From positions 1 through 43,400 of the IMG/VR virus record IMGVR_UViG_3300049491_000362: DNA of 43,400 nucleotides, one strand, 5' to 3'. Shown here piece by piece: positions 1 through 8,151 of this stretch (positions are counted from its first letter, which is position 1; each line of letters opens with the position of its first letter). The notes beneath the pieces were generated by a model. It ran no database searches and was not told the DNA's origin. It was given only the letters and a program-made list of their open reading frames with translations. This stretch comes from a virus. Both the position numbers and the translations under genes were made by a program.

Positions 1-41
1 GTTTGTGCCTTTGTGTCCCACATTCCGTTTCTGCTCCAACT

Positions 42-515
42 ATGGACCCGACCACAACCATCACCGCCGAGGAATTGAGCAACCTCACCGGCTTGACCAA
101 CCGACGGCACCAACAGCTAGCGGCTGACGGCTATTTTCCGCATCCAATCGGCAAGGGCTACCTGCTCGCGCCAACGATCACCGGCCTCTTCAAATACTAC
201 CGTGAGCACAACCAGCGCACCAAAGAGAAGTTGGTGAACACGAAGGATGACAAGACGCAGAAGGAGATCCGTCTGCTCGACATGAAGATTGCGCGGGAGG
301 AACGGCGCACGGTGGAGCGGGCGGAGGTGAACACGCTCTTGTTGCACGTCGCATCGCAACAGAAGGCGGTGTTGTTTGCAGCTCTTGAGCGTGAGTTCCC
401 CGGCAAGGTGGTAGGCCGGACGGCATCGGAGATCAGCGCGCAGGGGCGAGCGTTGGCCGACCGGCTCTGCGAAATCTTCCAGCGGGAGGTTGAGCAGTGG
501 CAGACTCACGACTGA
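42..515 (+). CDS. Terminase small subunit (Nu1-like)
   Basis: Predicted DNA-recognition subunit of the packaging motor. The N-terminal part (EELSNLTGLTNRRHQQLAAD) looks like the winged-helix segment of Nu1-type small terminases, followed by a charged helical region (about residues 60-100) of the kind used for oligomerisation. It ends 19 bases inside the large-terminase gene, the usual small-large order. An in-frame TTG lies further upstream at position 3, but the ATG begins the protein-like sequence, so I chose it. The 5' flank is cut by the window edge, so an upstream start cannot be excluded. Assignment rests on the HTH-like start and gene order, not on a unique motif. Confidence 0.7.
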   Translation: MDPTTTITAEELSNLTGLTNRRHQQLAADGYFPHPIGKGYLLAPTITGLFKYYREHNQRTKEKLVNTKDDKTQKEIRLLDMKIAREERRTVERAEVNTLLLHVASQQKAVLFAALEREFPGKVVGRTASEISAQGRALADRLCEIFQREVEQWQTHD

Positions 516-2320
516 GCGACTACCGCGGCTGGCACGCGGGATGGACGACGCCCGACCGCCGGCCGATCTACAAATGGGCGGCGTCACAGCTCACGCTTCC
601 TGGTAGCTATCGCATTCCCGGCAAGTTCGACGTGAACGTGCGCCGTCCGCTCATTGAAGTGTTCGACGCGATACAAGACACAATGGTGAGGCGCGTGCAC
701 TTCAGGAAGCCGCCGCGCTTCGGTGGGTCACTGATTAACGACATAGCTATTCCGTGGATCATCTGCAACGACCCGGGACCGATCATGTGGAACTGGCAGA
801 AGGACGACGCGGCCGCGGAGCACATGCGGGAGAAGGCTTGGCCGTTGTGGAAATCGTCGGCGTCGTTTCGGGCAATGATGCCGCAGGGCCGTCACGACGT
901 GACCAATACGGAGATTTACTTTGGACCCTTCTTCCTGAAGGTGCAGGGCGCCAACCCAAACAACTTTCAGGGCAAAGGTATTCGCTGGCAGTTCAACGAG
1001 GAGATTTGGCTTCCGGTGTGGCAGACGCTCTACAATCAGGCGGTGAGTCGCACCCGTGACTTTGCCGAGATCCAGTCGGAGAAGATCGTGAACGTGTCGC
1101 AGGCCGGCAACGCCAACGACGTTGAGGACCGGAGCTTCAGGGCCGGACAGCAAAGCGTCTGGAGCTACCGCAGCCCGAAGGACGGTAAGCACTACCCGCT
1201 CTTAATGGGAGGCAAGCGGGCGGACGGGACGCGGTGGGGGCTGACGTGGGCGGACGATGCCAAGCGGGCGGACGGGAGCTACAGCTTGCAGCGGGCAATC
1301 GAAACGTGCCGATACGAGTGTAAAGAAACGGGTGCGATTTGGCTAGACTCACCGGCGACACTCGCGGAGTGGAACCGTGATGGATGTTACATCGCGCAGC
1401 GGACAGATGCGTCGAAGGAGGTGCGTAGTTTTTCCACGAATGCGCTCTTGAACAATAGCTTCGCGGACCTCGTGACGCGGAAGATAGCGGCGCTGGAGCA
1501 AGCGGCGTTCGGAGACATGAGCGGAATGAAGGATGTGAAGATGCAAGACGAGTGTTTGCCGTGGGAGGAACATCATTTTTCCGTGACGATCAATGGCACA
1601 GCGAGCGGTTACAAGGTGGCGGACTACGCGAACGGCGAACTGCTTGAGGGCGAGAAGTTCCGCACGCTCATGGCCGACAGGCAACAGGGCATCGGCGGTG
1701 ACTCGCCGCATCGTTGGTGCGAGGTGAGGGCGTGGCGCAGCGACGGAAGCTCGCGTCAGCTCTACTATGGACGCGAGGCGACCAAGGAGGCAATGCGCGA
1801 CCTACAGCAACGCTACGCCGTTCCCGACCGTTGCACTTGGCAGGATGCTGCATTCGAGAAGCACGAGGTGTTCAAGGAGTGTGCGGAGTTCGGGTGGATT
1901 GCCGTCTTTGGTAGCGATCAAGCAAGCTGGCTGCACATCCTGCCGCCGCTCCCCGGCTCGCAGGAACCGCGCAAGATTCGACTCCCCTACTCGCCGTGGC
2001 AGCGGACGACGGTGGGCCAAAAGGCCGTCAACTATTTGCACCTTGGCGAAGATTACATGGCCGACATCTTGGCCAACTTGGTCGCAGGTCGGTCGATCAA
2101 GTATGAACATCCTGATGACGCGCAGCCGAGCTACCTTGAGCAGATGAAGGGCGAGCACAAGGTGCAGAAGGGCGGGCGCTGGGTTTGGGAAAAGATACAC
2201 AGCAGCAAGCCGAACCACGCTTGGGACTGCGCAAAATACGGCATCGGCTTCGCGTTGCTGATGAAGCTACTCGCGCTCCCGAAGAAGCAGGCCGAGGAAA
2301 AGATTGAAGACCCGCAATAG
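497..2320 (+). CDS. terL: Terminase large subunit, GpA-like
   Basis: Packaging ATPase/nuclease of about 607 residues. The C-terminal half has the GpA-type nuclease pattern (LMADRQQG near residue 393, then HRWCEVRAW), and WQFNEEIWLP (about 164-173) sits where the Walker B acidic motif belongs. Where a Walker A loop is expected the protein has KPPRFGGS (about 71-78), with no GK[ST] triad; this is odd but compatible with the relaxed Walker motifs of the GpA group. Starts inside the small-terminase gene, implying translational coupling. Family placement is by motif pattern; the exact nuclease residues need an alignment. Confidence 0.85.
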   Translation: MADSRLSDYRGWHAGWTTPDRRPIYKWAASQLTLPGSYRIPGKFDVNVRRPLIEVFDAIQDTMVRRVHFRKPPRFGGSLINDIAIPWIICNDPGPIMWNWQKDDAAAEHMREKAWPLWKSSASFRAMMPQGRHDVTNTEIYFGPFFLKVQGANPNNFQGKGIRWQFNEEIWLPVWQTLYNQAVSRTRDFAEIQSEKIVNVSQAGNANDVEDRSFRAGQQSVWSYRSPKDGKHYPLLMGGKRADGTRWGLTWADDAKRADGSYSLQRAIETCRYECKETGAIWLDSPATLAEWNRDGCYIAQRTDASKEVRSFSTNALLNNSFADLVTRKIAALEQAAFGDMSGMKDVKMQDECLPWEEHHFSVTINGTASGYKVADYANGELLEGEKFRTLMADRQQGIGGDSPHRWCEVRAWRSDGSSRQLYYGREATKEAMRDLQQRYAVPDRCTWQDAAFEKHEVFKECAEFGWIAVFGSDQASWLHILPPLPGSQEPRKIRLPYSPWQRTTVGQKAVNYLHLGEDYMADILANLVAGRSIKYEHPDDAQPSYLEQMKGEHKVQKGGRWVWEKIHSSKPNHAWDCAKYGIGFALLMKLLALPKKQAEEKIEDPQ

Positions 2321-2330
2321 GCCGAAAGCG

Positions 2331-2347
2331 TTGACGCATTTGGTCAA
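2331..2347 (+). promoter_or_regulatory. TTGACGC start-proximal hairpin, copy 1
   Basis: TTGACGC lies 19 nt before the ATG of the gpW-like gene. TTGAC and GTCAA pair perfectly around a 7-nt loop. One of five copies found directly upstream of late-type genes. No plausible -10 hexamer follows at the right distance, so a transcript- or translation-level role is as likely as a promoter. Confidence 0.45.
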
Positions 2348-2349
2348 GC

Positions 2350-2589
2350 ATGGCTTTCACGGGACGCTTTTACGGACTCACGGCAGCGCAGTTGACAACG
2401 ATGCAGACTGAGTGGCTCGCGTGCCTCTCTGCCATCGCAACGGCGGGGCAATCCTACACCATTGCAGGACGGCAGTTTAACCGCGCCAATCTAGCGGAGG
2501 TGTCGCAGACTCTTGGAGACATCAATGATGCGTTGGCGCGTGCGCAGGGGACGAGAACGACGCAAACCTTCGCCAATTTCAGCCGATAA
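2350..2589 (+). CDS. Small head-tail connector, gpW/DUF6148-like
   Basis: A 79-residue protein between terminase and portal, the place where lambda encodes gpW. The segment QSYTIAGRQFNRANLAEVSQTLGDI has the form of gpW/DUF6148 proteins: a short beta hairpin (YTIAGR) followed by a helix starting with N/D-L-x-E. Likely binds the portal ring during head completion. Preceded by copy 1 of the TTGACGC element and has no clear Shine-Dalgarno. Assigned from size, position and motif; moderately sure. Confidence 0.65.
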   Translation: MAFTGRFYGLTAAQLTTMQTEWLACLSAIATAGQSYTIAGRQFNRANLAEVSQTLGDINDALARAQGTRTTQTFANFSR

Positions 2590-2600
2590 ATCGCCCGAAA

Positions 2601-4340
2601 ATGACAACCGCAACCGACATTTCACCCACGAAGCTCGACGCGTTCATTGGCGGACTCTTTCCCGCGTGGGGCGCGAAGCGATTGCAGGCGCGGCGGGCGT
2701 ATAGCTACGAAGCGGCGAAGTTCACGCGGCTCCGTGGATCAGCAAAGCAGATACAGGGACCGGAAGACTACACGGCGTTCACCGACCGCATCCAGCTGAT
2801 CGAGCAGATGCGTGATTTGGAGCAAAACTTTGGACTGTTTCAGGCTATAATCGACAAGGTGAGCCTATATGCTTTCGGCACGTTGAAGTATCAGGCGCAT
2901 ACTGGCGATGAGAAGATCGACGCGTTGTATGAAGCCTATCTCGACAAGTGCTTTGCCAGCTGCGACCTCACCGGACGGCACAACTTCCGGCAAATGGTGA
3001 CGATTGCCGACAAGAGCGAGACGCGGGACGGCGACTACGCGCTGAAGTGGCACCGCATCGGCGGCGAACTGAAGCTCGTGGGCATCGAAGGCGACCGCAT
3101 CGGCGGCAACGTCGGCGGACCGTATGCGGTGAACTATTTCCAAGGCATCACGACCGACCTAGACACCGGACGGCCGCTCACCTACCGCATTTTCACGCGC
3201 ACAAAGGGCAACAGCTACACGAACCCCGTGGATGTGCCGGCGAGTGAGATCCTTTTCCTGTTCGACCCGCGGCGCATTGACCAGTATCGCGGCATCACTC
3301 CGTTTGCTCCGGTGATTAACGAGGCGCGCGACCTGAAGGAAGTGCTTGTTGCGTGTTTGATCGGAACGAAGTTTGAGAACATGCACGGCGCTGTCGGCTA
3401 CACCGAGAGCGGGCAACCGCTCAACGATCCGAGCGACCTTATCACCTCCACGGATACGGTGAACAACGGAGCGGCGATGAAAGAGCAGAGCCTCAAGGCC
3501 GGCATGATCCAATGGGCTCCGACGGGCAGCAAGTTGGACTTCGTGAAGAGCGACCGACCAAGCGGCACGTTCCAAACGTATATCGACATGCTTGTGCGCC
3601 TCATCTGCACGGCGCTGAACCTACCCTACGGCTTCGTTTATCAGATGCTCGGCACCGGACCCGCCGTGCGCGCAGAGCTTCAGCAGGCGCAGCGGACGAT
3701 CCAAGGGCGGCAACAGCGGATGCGTGAGCGCATCATGGACCCGGTGAAGAATATCTATTTGATGGACGGCATCGCTCGCGGTAAAATCCCGTTCACCGAG
3801 AAATGGTCAAATGGCGGCTGGCAGTTCCCGCCGTGGGTCACAATCGACGCGGGCCGAGACAGCAATGCGATGGTCAAGGAGCTTGCCGCGGGCGTGCGCT
3901 CCAAATCTTCCGTGTTCGCGGAGAACGGCGAGGACTATGAGGATCAGGACAAGGTAATCGTCGAGGAAACGCGCAAGCGGCTTGAAACGGCGAAGGCGTT
4001 GGCCGAAGAGTTCGACGTCGATTTCAACGTCGTTCTTACGATGCTCGGCAGCTCGACGCCGAACGGCTTCCTGTTCACTTCGGCTTCGACCACGGGCGTC
4101 TCGGCAGACGGTGGCGCAGTGGCACCGGACGGCACCGCACCAGACGCGACGGACGGAGCGGACAACACTGACAGTTCCGCAGCATCATCGGAAATGAGCG
4201 CCCGTAGTCAGGAACTTGACTCCATACGCCGCCGTTTCTCGCGGGAGCTTGCGACGGTGAAGACGAACCGTAGCCGCGAGCTGGATGCGCTGATGATTGA
4301 GCGCAACGTGAACAAGCCGACTTACGAAATCTTCAATTGA
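2601..4340 (+). CDS. Portal protein, lambda (gpB) type
   Basis: Dodecameric portal subunit, 579 residues, the usual size for lambda-type portals. Diagnostic features: an N-terminal helical arm, the central YRGITPFAPVI segment (the R/G-I-S/T-P-F pattern of this family), the long helix NEARDLKEVLVACLIGTKFE, and LNLPYGF about 115 residues later. The C-terminal part is rich in S/T/A/D and probably disordered, then ends in a basic coiled-coil stretch. Its TGA overlaps the next ATG by one base (TGATG). No prohead protease follows directly: that gene lies some 22 kb downstream, which is unusual. Confidence 0.88.
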   Translation: MTTATDISPTKLDAFIGGLFPAWGAKRLQARRAYSYEAAKFTRLRGSAKQIQGPEDYTAFTDRIQLIEQMRDLEQNFGLFQAIIDKVSLYAFGTLKYQAHTGDEKIDALYEAYLDKCFASCDLTGRHNFRQMVTIADKSETRDGDYALKWHRIGGELKLVGIEGDRIGGNVGGPYAVNYFQGITTDLDTGRPLTYRIFTRTKGNSYTNPVDVPASEILFLFDPRRIDQYRGITPFAPVINEARDLKEVLVACLIGTKFENMHGAVGYTESGQPLNDPSDLITSTDTVNNGAAMKEQSLKAGMIQWAPTGSKLDFVKSDRPSGTFQTYIDMLVRLICTALNLPYGFVYQMLGTGPAVRAELQQAQRTIQGRQQRMRERIMDPVKNIYLMDGIARGKIPFTEKWSNGGWQFPPWVTIDAGRDSNAMVKELAAGVRSKSSVFAENGEDYEDQDKVIVEETRKRLETAKALAEEFDVDFNVVLTMLGSSTPNGFLFTSASTTGVSADGGAVAPDGTAPDATDGADNTDSSAASSEMSARSQELDSIRRRFSRELATVKTNRSRELDALMIERNVNKPTYEIFN

Positions 4341-6364
4341 TGAGCACGGAACAAACCATCTCCCGGCTTGAGCGGCTCTTGCTCACGTTCAACGAAGATT
4401 TGCGCCGATTCGAGCAAGAGCTACCGGCGGCGAAGTCGGAGCTTGCGGAGCGCATCGAGTCGCAGTTCGCAGCACTCAAGACCGAGCACAAAGAGAGCGG
4501 GCACCAAGCTTTGATTCAGCAGTGTATCACACTGCGCCTTGAGTTTGCGGCGTTGATGAAGAACTACGAAGCCGAGAACGCACGGCTGGCGAAGTTTGCT
4601 GACCAGTTCCCAGAGGAAAAGGTGACGTTGCAACGGGAGCTTGCGGAGCGTGCTGAGAAAGTGGCGACGACGCTGGCCGAGGCGAACCAATTGGCCGAAC
4701 GCATGGCAATTGACGAGCGCATGGCGGCAATTCGCTCTGAAGTGGCGGAGCTTTCAGCGAAGCAGTTTGCCGAACTCTCGACCGAGCGGGACGCGCAGCT
4801 AGTGAAGCTCCGCGAAGAACAGGCCGCGATTGCGGCGCAGCATCTCGCGGCAGTCATGGCCGAACGGCAGAAGATCGTCAGCCTGGACGAGCTACGCTTC
4901 ACGCTGGCCAACTTTGCAGCGAAGGCGGCGGAGAAAGCGGTGAAGGAGTTCAGCGACAAGAGCGCAGAAGGCACGGCAGAGCTGGTGAAGAGGGAGCTTT
5001 CAGCGATGCCGGCACCGGCCGCGCCGTCGTTGGCCGACCGATACGTCGGTTTGTGGGACAAGGGCACGCTCTACAAGCGGGGCGAGGTGTTCACGCTGCG
5101 CGGCTCGACGTATTTGGTGCTACGTGACGCGCTCGGTATCCTCCCGTCGGCTACGGTGCAGAAGGGACCGGAAGCCTATTATGCGGTGATTGCGGCAGCT
5201 GGTGCACCTGGGAGCAATGCAGGCGGGACGAGCGGCGGAGGCGCGGCGCTCCCCGATCAGGCAGGCAACGCCGGAAAGTTCCTTTCGACGGATGGCGCTA
5301 ATCCGCTTTGGTCAACGCCGGCCGGATCTGGCGACGTCGTGGGTCCGGCGAGTGCGGTGACGGCTCGCATTGCGACGTTCAACGGTGCCACCGGGAAGCT
5401 GATACAAGACGGCGGGAAAACGATTGCCGTGGTCCTGAGCGACGCAGCGACCGACGCGCAGACGCGAGCCGACACCGCGCAGGCGGCAGCGATTGCAGCG
5501 GCAGCGAGCGATGCAACGACGAAGGCGAACGCGGCGCAGGCGGCAAGTCAGCCGTTGGCGACGGTGCTGACGAACACCACGGCGGCGTTTACGACCGCGC
5601 AGGAAACGAAGCTCGCCGGCATCGAGGCGGGCGCTGACGTGACCGACACGGCCAACGTCGCCGCCGCCGGTGCCGTGATGAGCGGCGGACTGGGTGCGGG
5701 AGTCGCCGCCGCGCTTGCGGCCGCCCTCGACGGCGCGAGTGGCCTTGCCTCGAAAGCCTATGCCGATGCGCTCGTTACGGGCCTGCTCGACTTCAAGGGC
5801 AACACCGACGCCAGCGCCAACCCCAATTATCCCGCCGCCTCAAAAGGCGATGTTTACTATATCAGCGTCGCGGGCAAGGTCGGCGGAGCTTCGGGCAAGA
5901 GCGTGGATGTGGGCGACGCCGTAGTGGCGAGCGCAGACAATGCCGGCGGCACCGAAGCAAGCGTCGGCACGAGTTGGTTTGTGCTGGAGCACAATCTCAC
6001 CGGCGCGCTCCTCTCAGCCAACAATCTTTCCGATCTCGCCAGCGCCAGCACCGCCCGGACCAATCTCGAACTCGGAGCACTCGCGACCCTCACGCCCGGG
6101 ACCGGAGTCGCCGCCGCCCTTGTCGTGAACGTCGGCACCGCCGGCGCACCCGTGGTCAACGGCGGGGCAGGCGGCACGCCCTCCTCGCTCACGCTCACCA
6201 ACGCCACCGCGCTTCCGCTCTCGGGTCTCGCCCAGAGTTCAGCGACCAGCGGCCAAGTGCCGACGTGGAACGGTTCGGCGTGGGCTGCCGCCACCCCAGC
6301 ATCCAGCTCGGGCGCATCCAAGGGCCTTCTTGTCGCAACGAATTTCACCTGTCTTCCCGTTTGA
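4340..6364 (+). CDS. Tail fibre protein 1 with coiled-coil N-terminus
   Basis: Predicted fibre of 674 residues. Residues 1 to about 210 are coiled coil rich in E/A/L. Next comes a domain with GLWDKGTLYKRGEVFTLRG (a carbohydrate-binding-like W...Y..G..v...g pattern), then fibre modules common in phage tails (GKFLSTDG, then GDVVGPASAVTARIATFNG), an Ala-rich helical linker, a KGDVYYISVAGKVGG module and a LSANNLSDLASASTARTNL stretch. The coiled-coil and carbohydrate-like domains are shared with the second fibre gene 3.8 kb downstream, so the two are paralogues. A TTG three bases earlier also reads in frame; the ATG overlapping the portal stop was preferred. Host receptor binding is inferred. Confidence 0.78.
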   Translation: MSTEQTISRLERLLLTFNEDLRRFEQELPAAKSELAERIESQFAALKTEHKESGHQALIQQCITLRLEFAALMKNYEAENARLAKFADQFPEEKVTLQRELAERAEKVATTLAEANQLAERMAIDERMAAIRSEVAELSAKQFAELSTERDAQLVKLREEQAAIAAQHLAAVMAERQKIVSLDELRFTLANFAAKAAEKAVKEFSDKSAEGTAELVKRELSAMPAPAAPSLADRYVGLWDKGTLYKRGEVFTLRGSTYLVLRDALGILPSATVQKGPEAYYAVIAAAGAPGSNAGGTSGGGAALPDQAGNAGKFLSTDGANPLWSTPAGSGDVVGPASAVTARIATFNGATGKLIQDGGKTIAVVLSDAATDAQTRADTAQAAAIAAAASDATTKANAAQAASQPLATVLTNTTAAFTTAQETKLAGIEAGADVTDTANVAAAGAVMSGGLGAGVAAALAAALDGASGLASKAYADALVTGLLDFKGNTDASANPNYPAASKGDVYYISVAGKVGGASGKSVDVGDAVVASADNAGGTEASVGTSWFVLEHNLTGALLSANNLSDLASASTARTNLELGALATLTPGTGVAAALVVNVGTAGAPVVNGGAGGTPSSLTLTNATALPLSGLAQSSATSGQVPTWNGSAWAAATPASSSGASKGLLVATNFTCLPV

Positions 6365-6384
6365 TCGAATAATCCGCTACTCCT

Positions 6385-6795
6385 ATGGCCGCAAATACAT
6401 CACCGATTTTCACACTTTTGCCCGAAATCCAATGGGCCAACGCCGCTGCGGCCAACACCGCCAAAGACGGCACCGGCACCGTCGCAACGGCGTTCACAGC
6501 TGACGCAACGAACGGCGGCTACGTTGAGAGGATCGTATTCCGTCCGCTCGGCTCAGTGGTCGCGACGTCGGTGCGCGTATTCGTGAACAACGGCAGCACT
6601 AACGGAACGGCGGCAAACAACTCTCTCATCGCGGATGTGACCCTTGCGGCGACAACAAACTCCGAGGTTGCGGCCATCGCGGGCATAGAAATCCCGCTGC
6701 GCTTCGGCCTTCCTCCCGGCTACAAGATTCTCTTCACGCTCGGCACATGGAGCACGGGCAGCGTTCAAGGGACGGTATTCGGGGGAGACTACTAA
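6385..6795 (+). CDS. Unknown small beta-rich virion candidate
   Basis: 136 residues with no signal peptide or membrane segment. Composition is T/A/N/G/V rich with alternating hydrophobic residues and a C-terminal ILFTLGTWSTGSVQGTVFGGDY, suggesting a beta-sandwich. It sits between two tail-fibre-type genes in the same direction with short spacers, so a fibre accessory or trimer-tip role is plausible. I do not recognise the family. Confidence 0.6.
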   Translation: MAANTSPIFTLLPEIQWANAAAANTAKDGTGTVATAFTADATNGGYVERIVFRPLGSVVATSVRVFVNNGSTNGTAANNSLIADVTLAATTNSEVAAIAGIEIPLRFGLPPGYKILFTLGTWSTGSVQGTVFGGDY

Positions 6796-6798
6796 GCC

Positions 6799-7698
6799 AT
6801 GATTCCGTTTCCAAGACCCTCTTCGCTGGGGCAGTGCGATTTCCAAGAGTTCCGCTGGTCGGGTGGCACGAACGATTGGCTGACGTGGCTGCGTCCGGCG
6901 AATTGCTCGATTGCGCAGATTCTGTGCATCGGCGGTGGGTCTGGCGGCGGCGGAGGATTTACGCGAGCAGCCTCGGCAGCTGGCGGAGGCGGAGGCGGAG
7001 GTGGCGGCGCTGCGGTTTCTCGGCTAACAATCGCTCTCAACCTATTGCCCGAGCGCCTCTACATCAAGGTCGGCGCAGGCGGCGCGGGCAGCACGGGCAG
7101 CGGCGTCGCGGGTTCAGCAGGAACGCTTTCCTACATCACGGTGCAGCCATCGACCACGCTGCAAAATCTCGTGTTGGTCAATGGCGGTGCGACCACGGGC
7201 GGCGGCGCAGGCACGGGCGCGGCGGTCGGAGCGGCGGGTGGTGCTGGTGCAGCTGCGACGGGTGCGAGCTTCCTTTTCGGCAATCTTGGCCTGTTCAATT
7301 CCTACCTCGGACTTGCAGGCGGCGCAGGCGGCGCGGTGGCAGGCGGAGCCGGAACAGCCGTCGTGTGGGGCGGATCGGGCGTAATCACCTGCGGCGGCGC
7401 AGGTGGAGGCGGCACGACCTCGGCGGACTTCGCGGGCGGAGCCATCACCGGTATCGCTGGTGTTATGCCAACGATTGCAGGCGGCACGGCAGGCAGCAAT
7501 GCGGGCAACGCTGGGTTTTTCTCCATGTATCCGTTTGTGATTTCAGGCGGATCGGGCGGCGGATCATCCAATGCGGGCGTTGGCGGCGCAGGCGCGGCGG
7601 GTGCGCTCGGCTGCGGTGGTGGCGGCGGTGGTGCGGGGACCACGGGCGGCGCTGGCGGGCGCGGCGGAGACGGCTACGTTCAGATTGTCGCTTGGTAA
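6799..7698 (+). CDS. Glycine-rich tail adhesin-like protein
   Basis: 299 residues, mostly tracts of G and A punctuated by short hydrophobic strands, preceded by a unique start with QEFRWSGGTNDWLTW and CSIAQILCIGGGSGGGGGF. This resembles glycine-rich fibre-tip proteins in which polyglycine helices form a sandwich and the loops contact the receptor. Location among fibre genes supports that reading. The high GGC/GCG content creates long spurious ORFs on both strands. The adhesin role is inferred from composition and position. Confidence 0.68.
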   Translation: MIPFPRPSSLGQCDFQEFRWSGGTNDWLTWLRPANCSIAQILCIGGGSGGGGGFTRAASAAGGGGGGGGGAAVSRLTIALNLLPERLYIKVGAGGAGSTGSGVAGSAGTLSYITVQPSTTLQNLVLVNGGATTGGGAGTGAAVGAAGGAGAAATGASFLFGNLGLFNSYLGLAGGAGGAVAGGAGTAVVWGGSGVITCGGAGGGGTTSADFAGGAITGIAGVMPTIAGGTAGSNAGNAGFFSMYPFVISGGSGGGSSNAGVGGAGAAGALGCGGGGGGAGTTGGAGGRGGDGYVQIVAW

Positions 7699-7705
7699 CA
7701 TCACC

Positions 7706-8146
7706 ATGAATACCCTCGCAAAATCCACTTCACCGGCCTCCGAAATCTGGCTCTGGAATCAGGGAGCAGAACAGGCCTCCTTCTCGCTCAACGGGCTCAC
7801 CGACACGCTCGCCGCCGACGAGACTCGGGCCGTGTCGCTCGCCGGCATCACGCCTTGGCAAATCGACTCCGACGAAACCGTGACGTGCGCGATGACCCGC
7901 GAGGGACTACCGAACTACGTCGCTCCCGAGCGTTGGCCGGTCAAGAAGGATACCCTCGTTGGCCGCATCTCGGATGCCGACCTGCCCAACGTCATGGCGG
8001 CGCTGGCGTCCCAGCCTCCAGAGGCCCAATTCCGCTTCAACCAGTCCGATTGGTTCTGGAGCGACAACGCCACCATTCGCGGACTTTGCGCTGCGCTCGG
8101 ACTCGACGCCGATGTGCTGCTTGCGCGCGATCCGCTCATCACTTAA
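7706..8146 (+). CDS. Unknown tail-region protein
   Basis: 146 residues. An N-terminal part (SEIWLWNQGAEQASFSLNGLTDTLAADETRAV) looks like a small beta domain, followed by a mixed region ending in FRFNQSDWFWSDNATIRGLCAALGL. An open frame extends upstream into the glycine-rich gene, but the first sensible start is this ATG, 8 nt after that gene's stop. Lies directly before tail fibre 2, so it could be a fibre-associated or chaperone protein. Family not recognised. Confidence 0.6.
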   Translation: MNTLAKSTSPASEIWLWNQGAEQASFSLNGLTDTLAADETRAVSLAGITPWQIDSDETVTCAMTREGLPNYVAPERWPVKKDTLVGRISDADLPNVMAALASQPPEAQFRFNQSDWFWSDNATIRGLCAALGLDADVLLARDPLIT

Positions 8147-8151
8147 TTACC

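Noticed and set aside
7302-7643. Proline-rich frame on the - strand opposite the glycine-rich gene
   Set aside because: It is the complement of GGC/GCG repeats and has no independent support.
6747-7709. Long + frame with R/W/G-rich product overlapping the glycine-rich gene
   Set aside because: Composition is typical of an out-of-frame reading of GGC repeats; the 6799-7698 frame has a coherent start and fits its neighbours.
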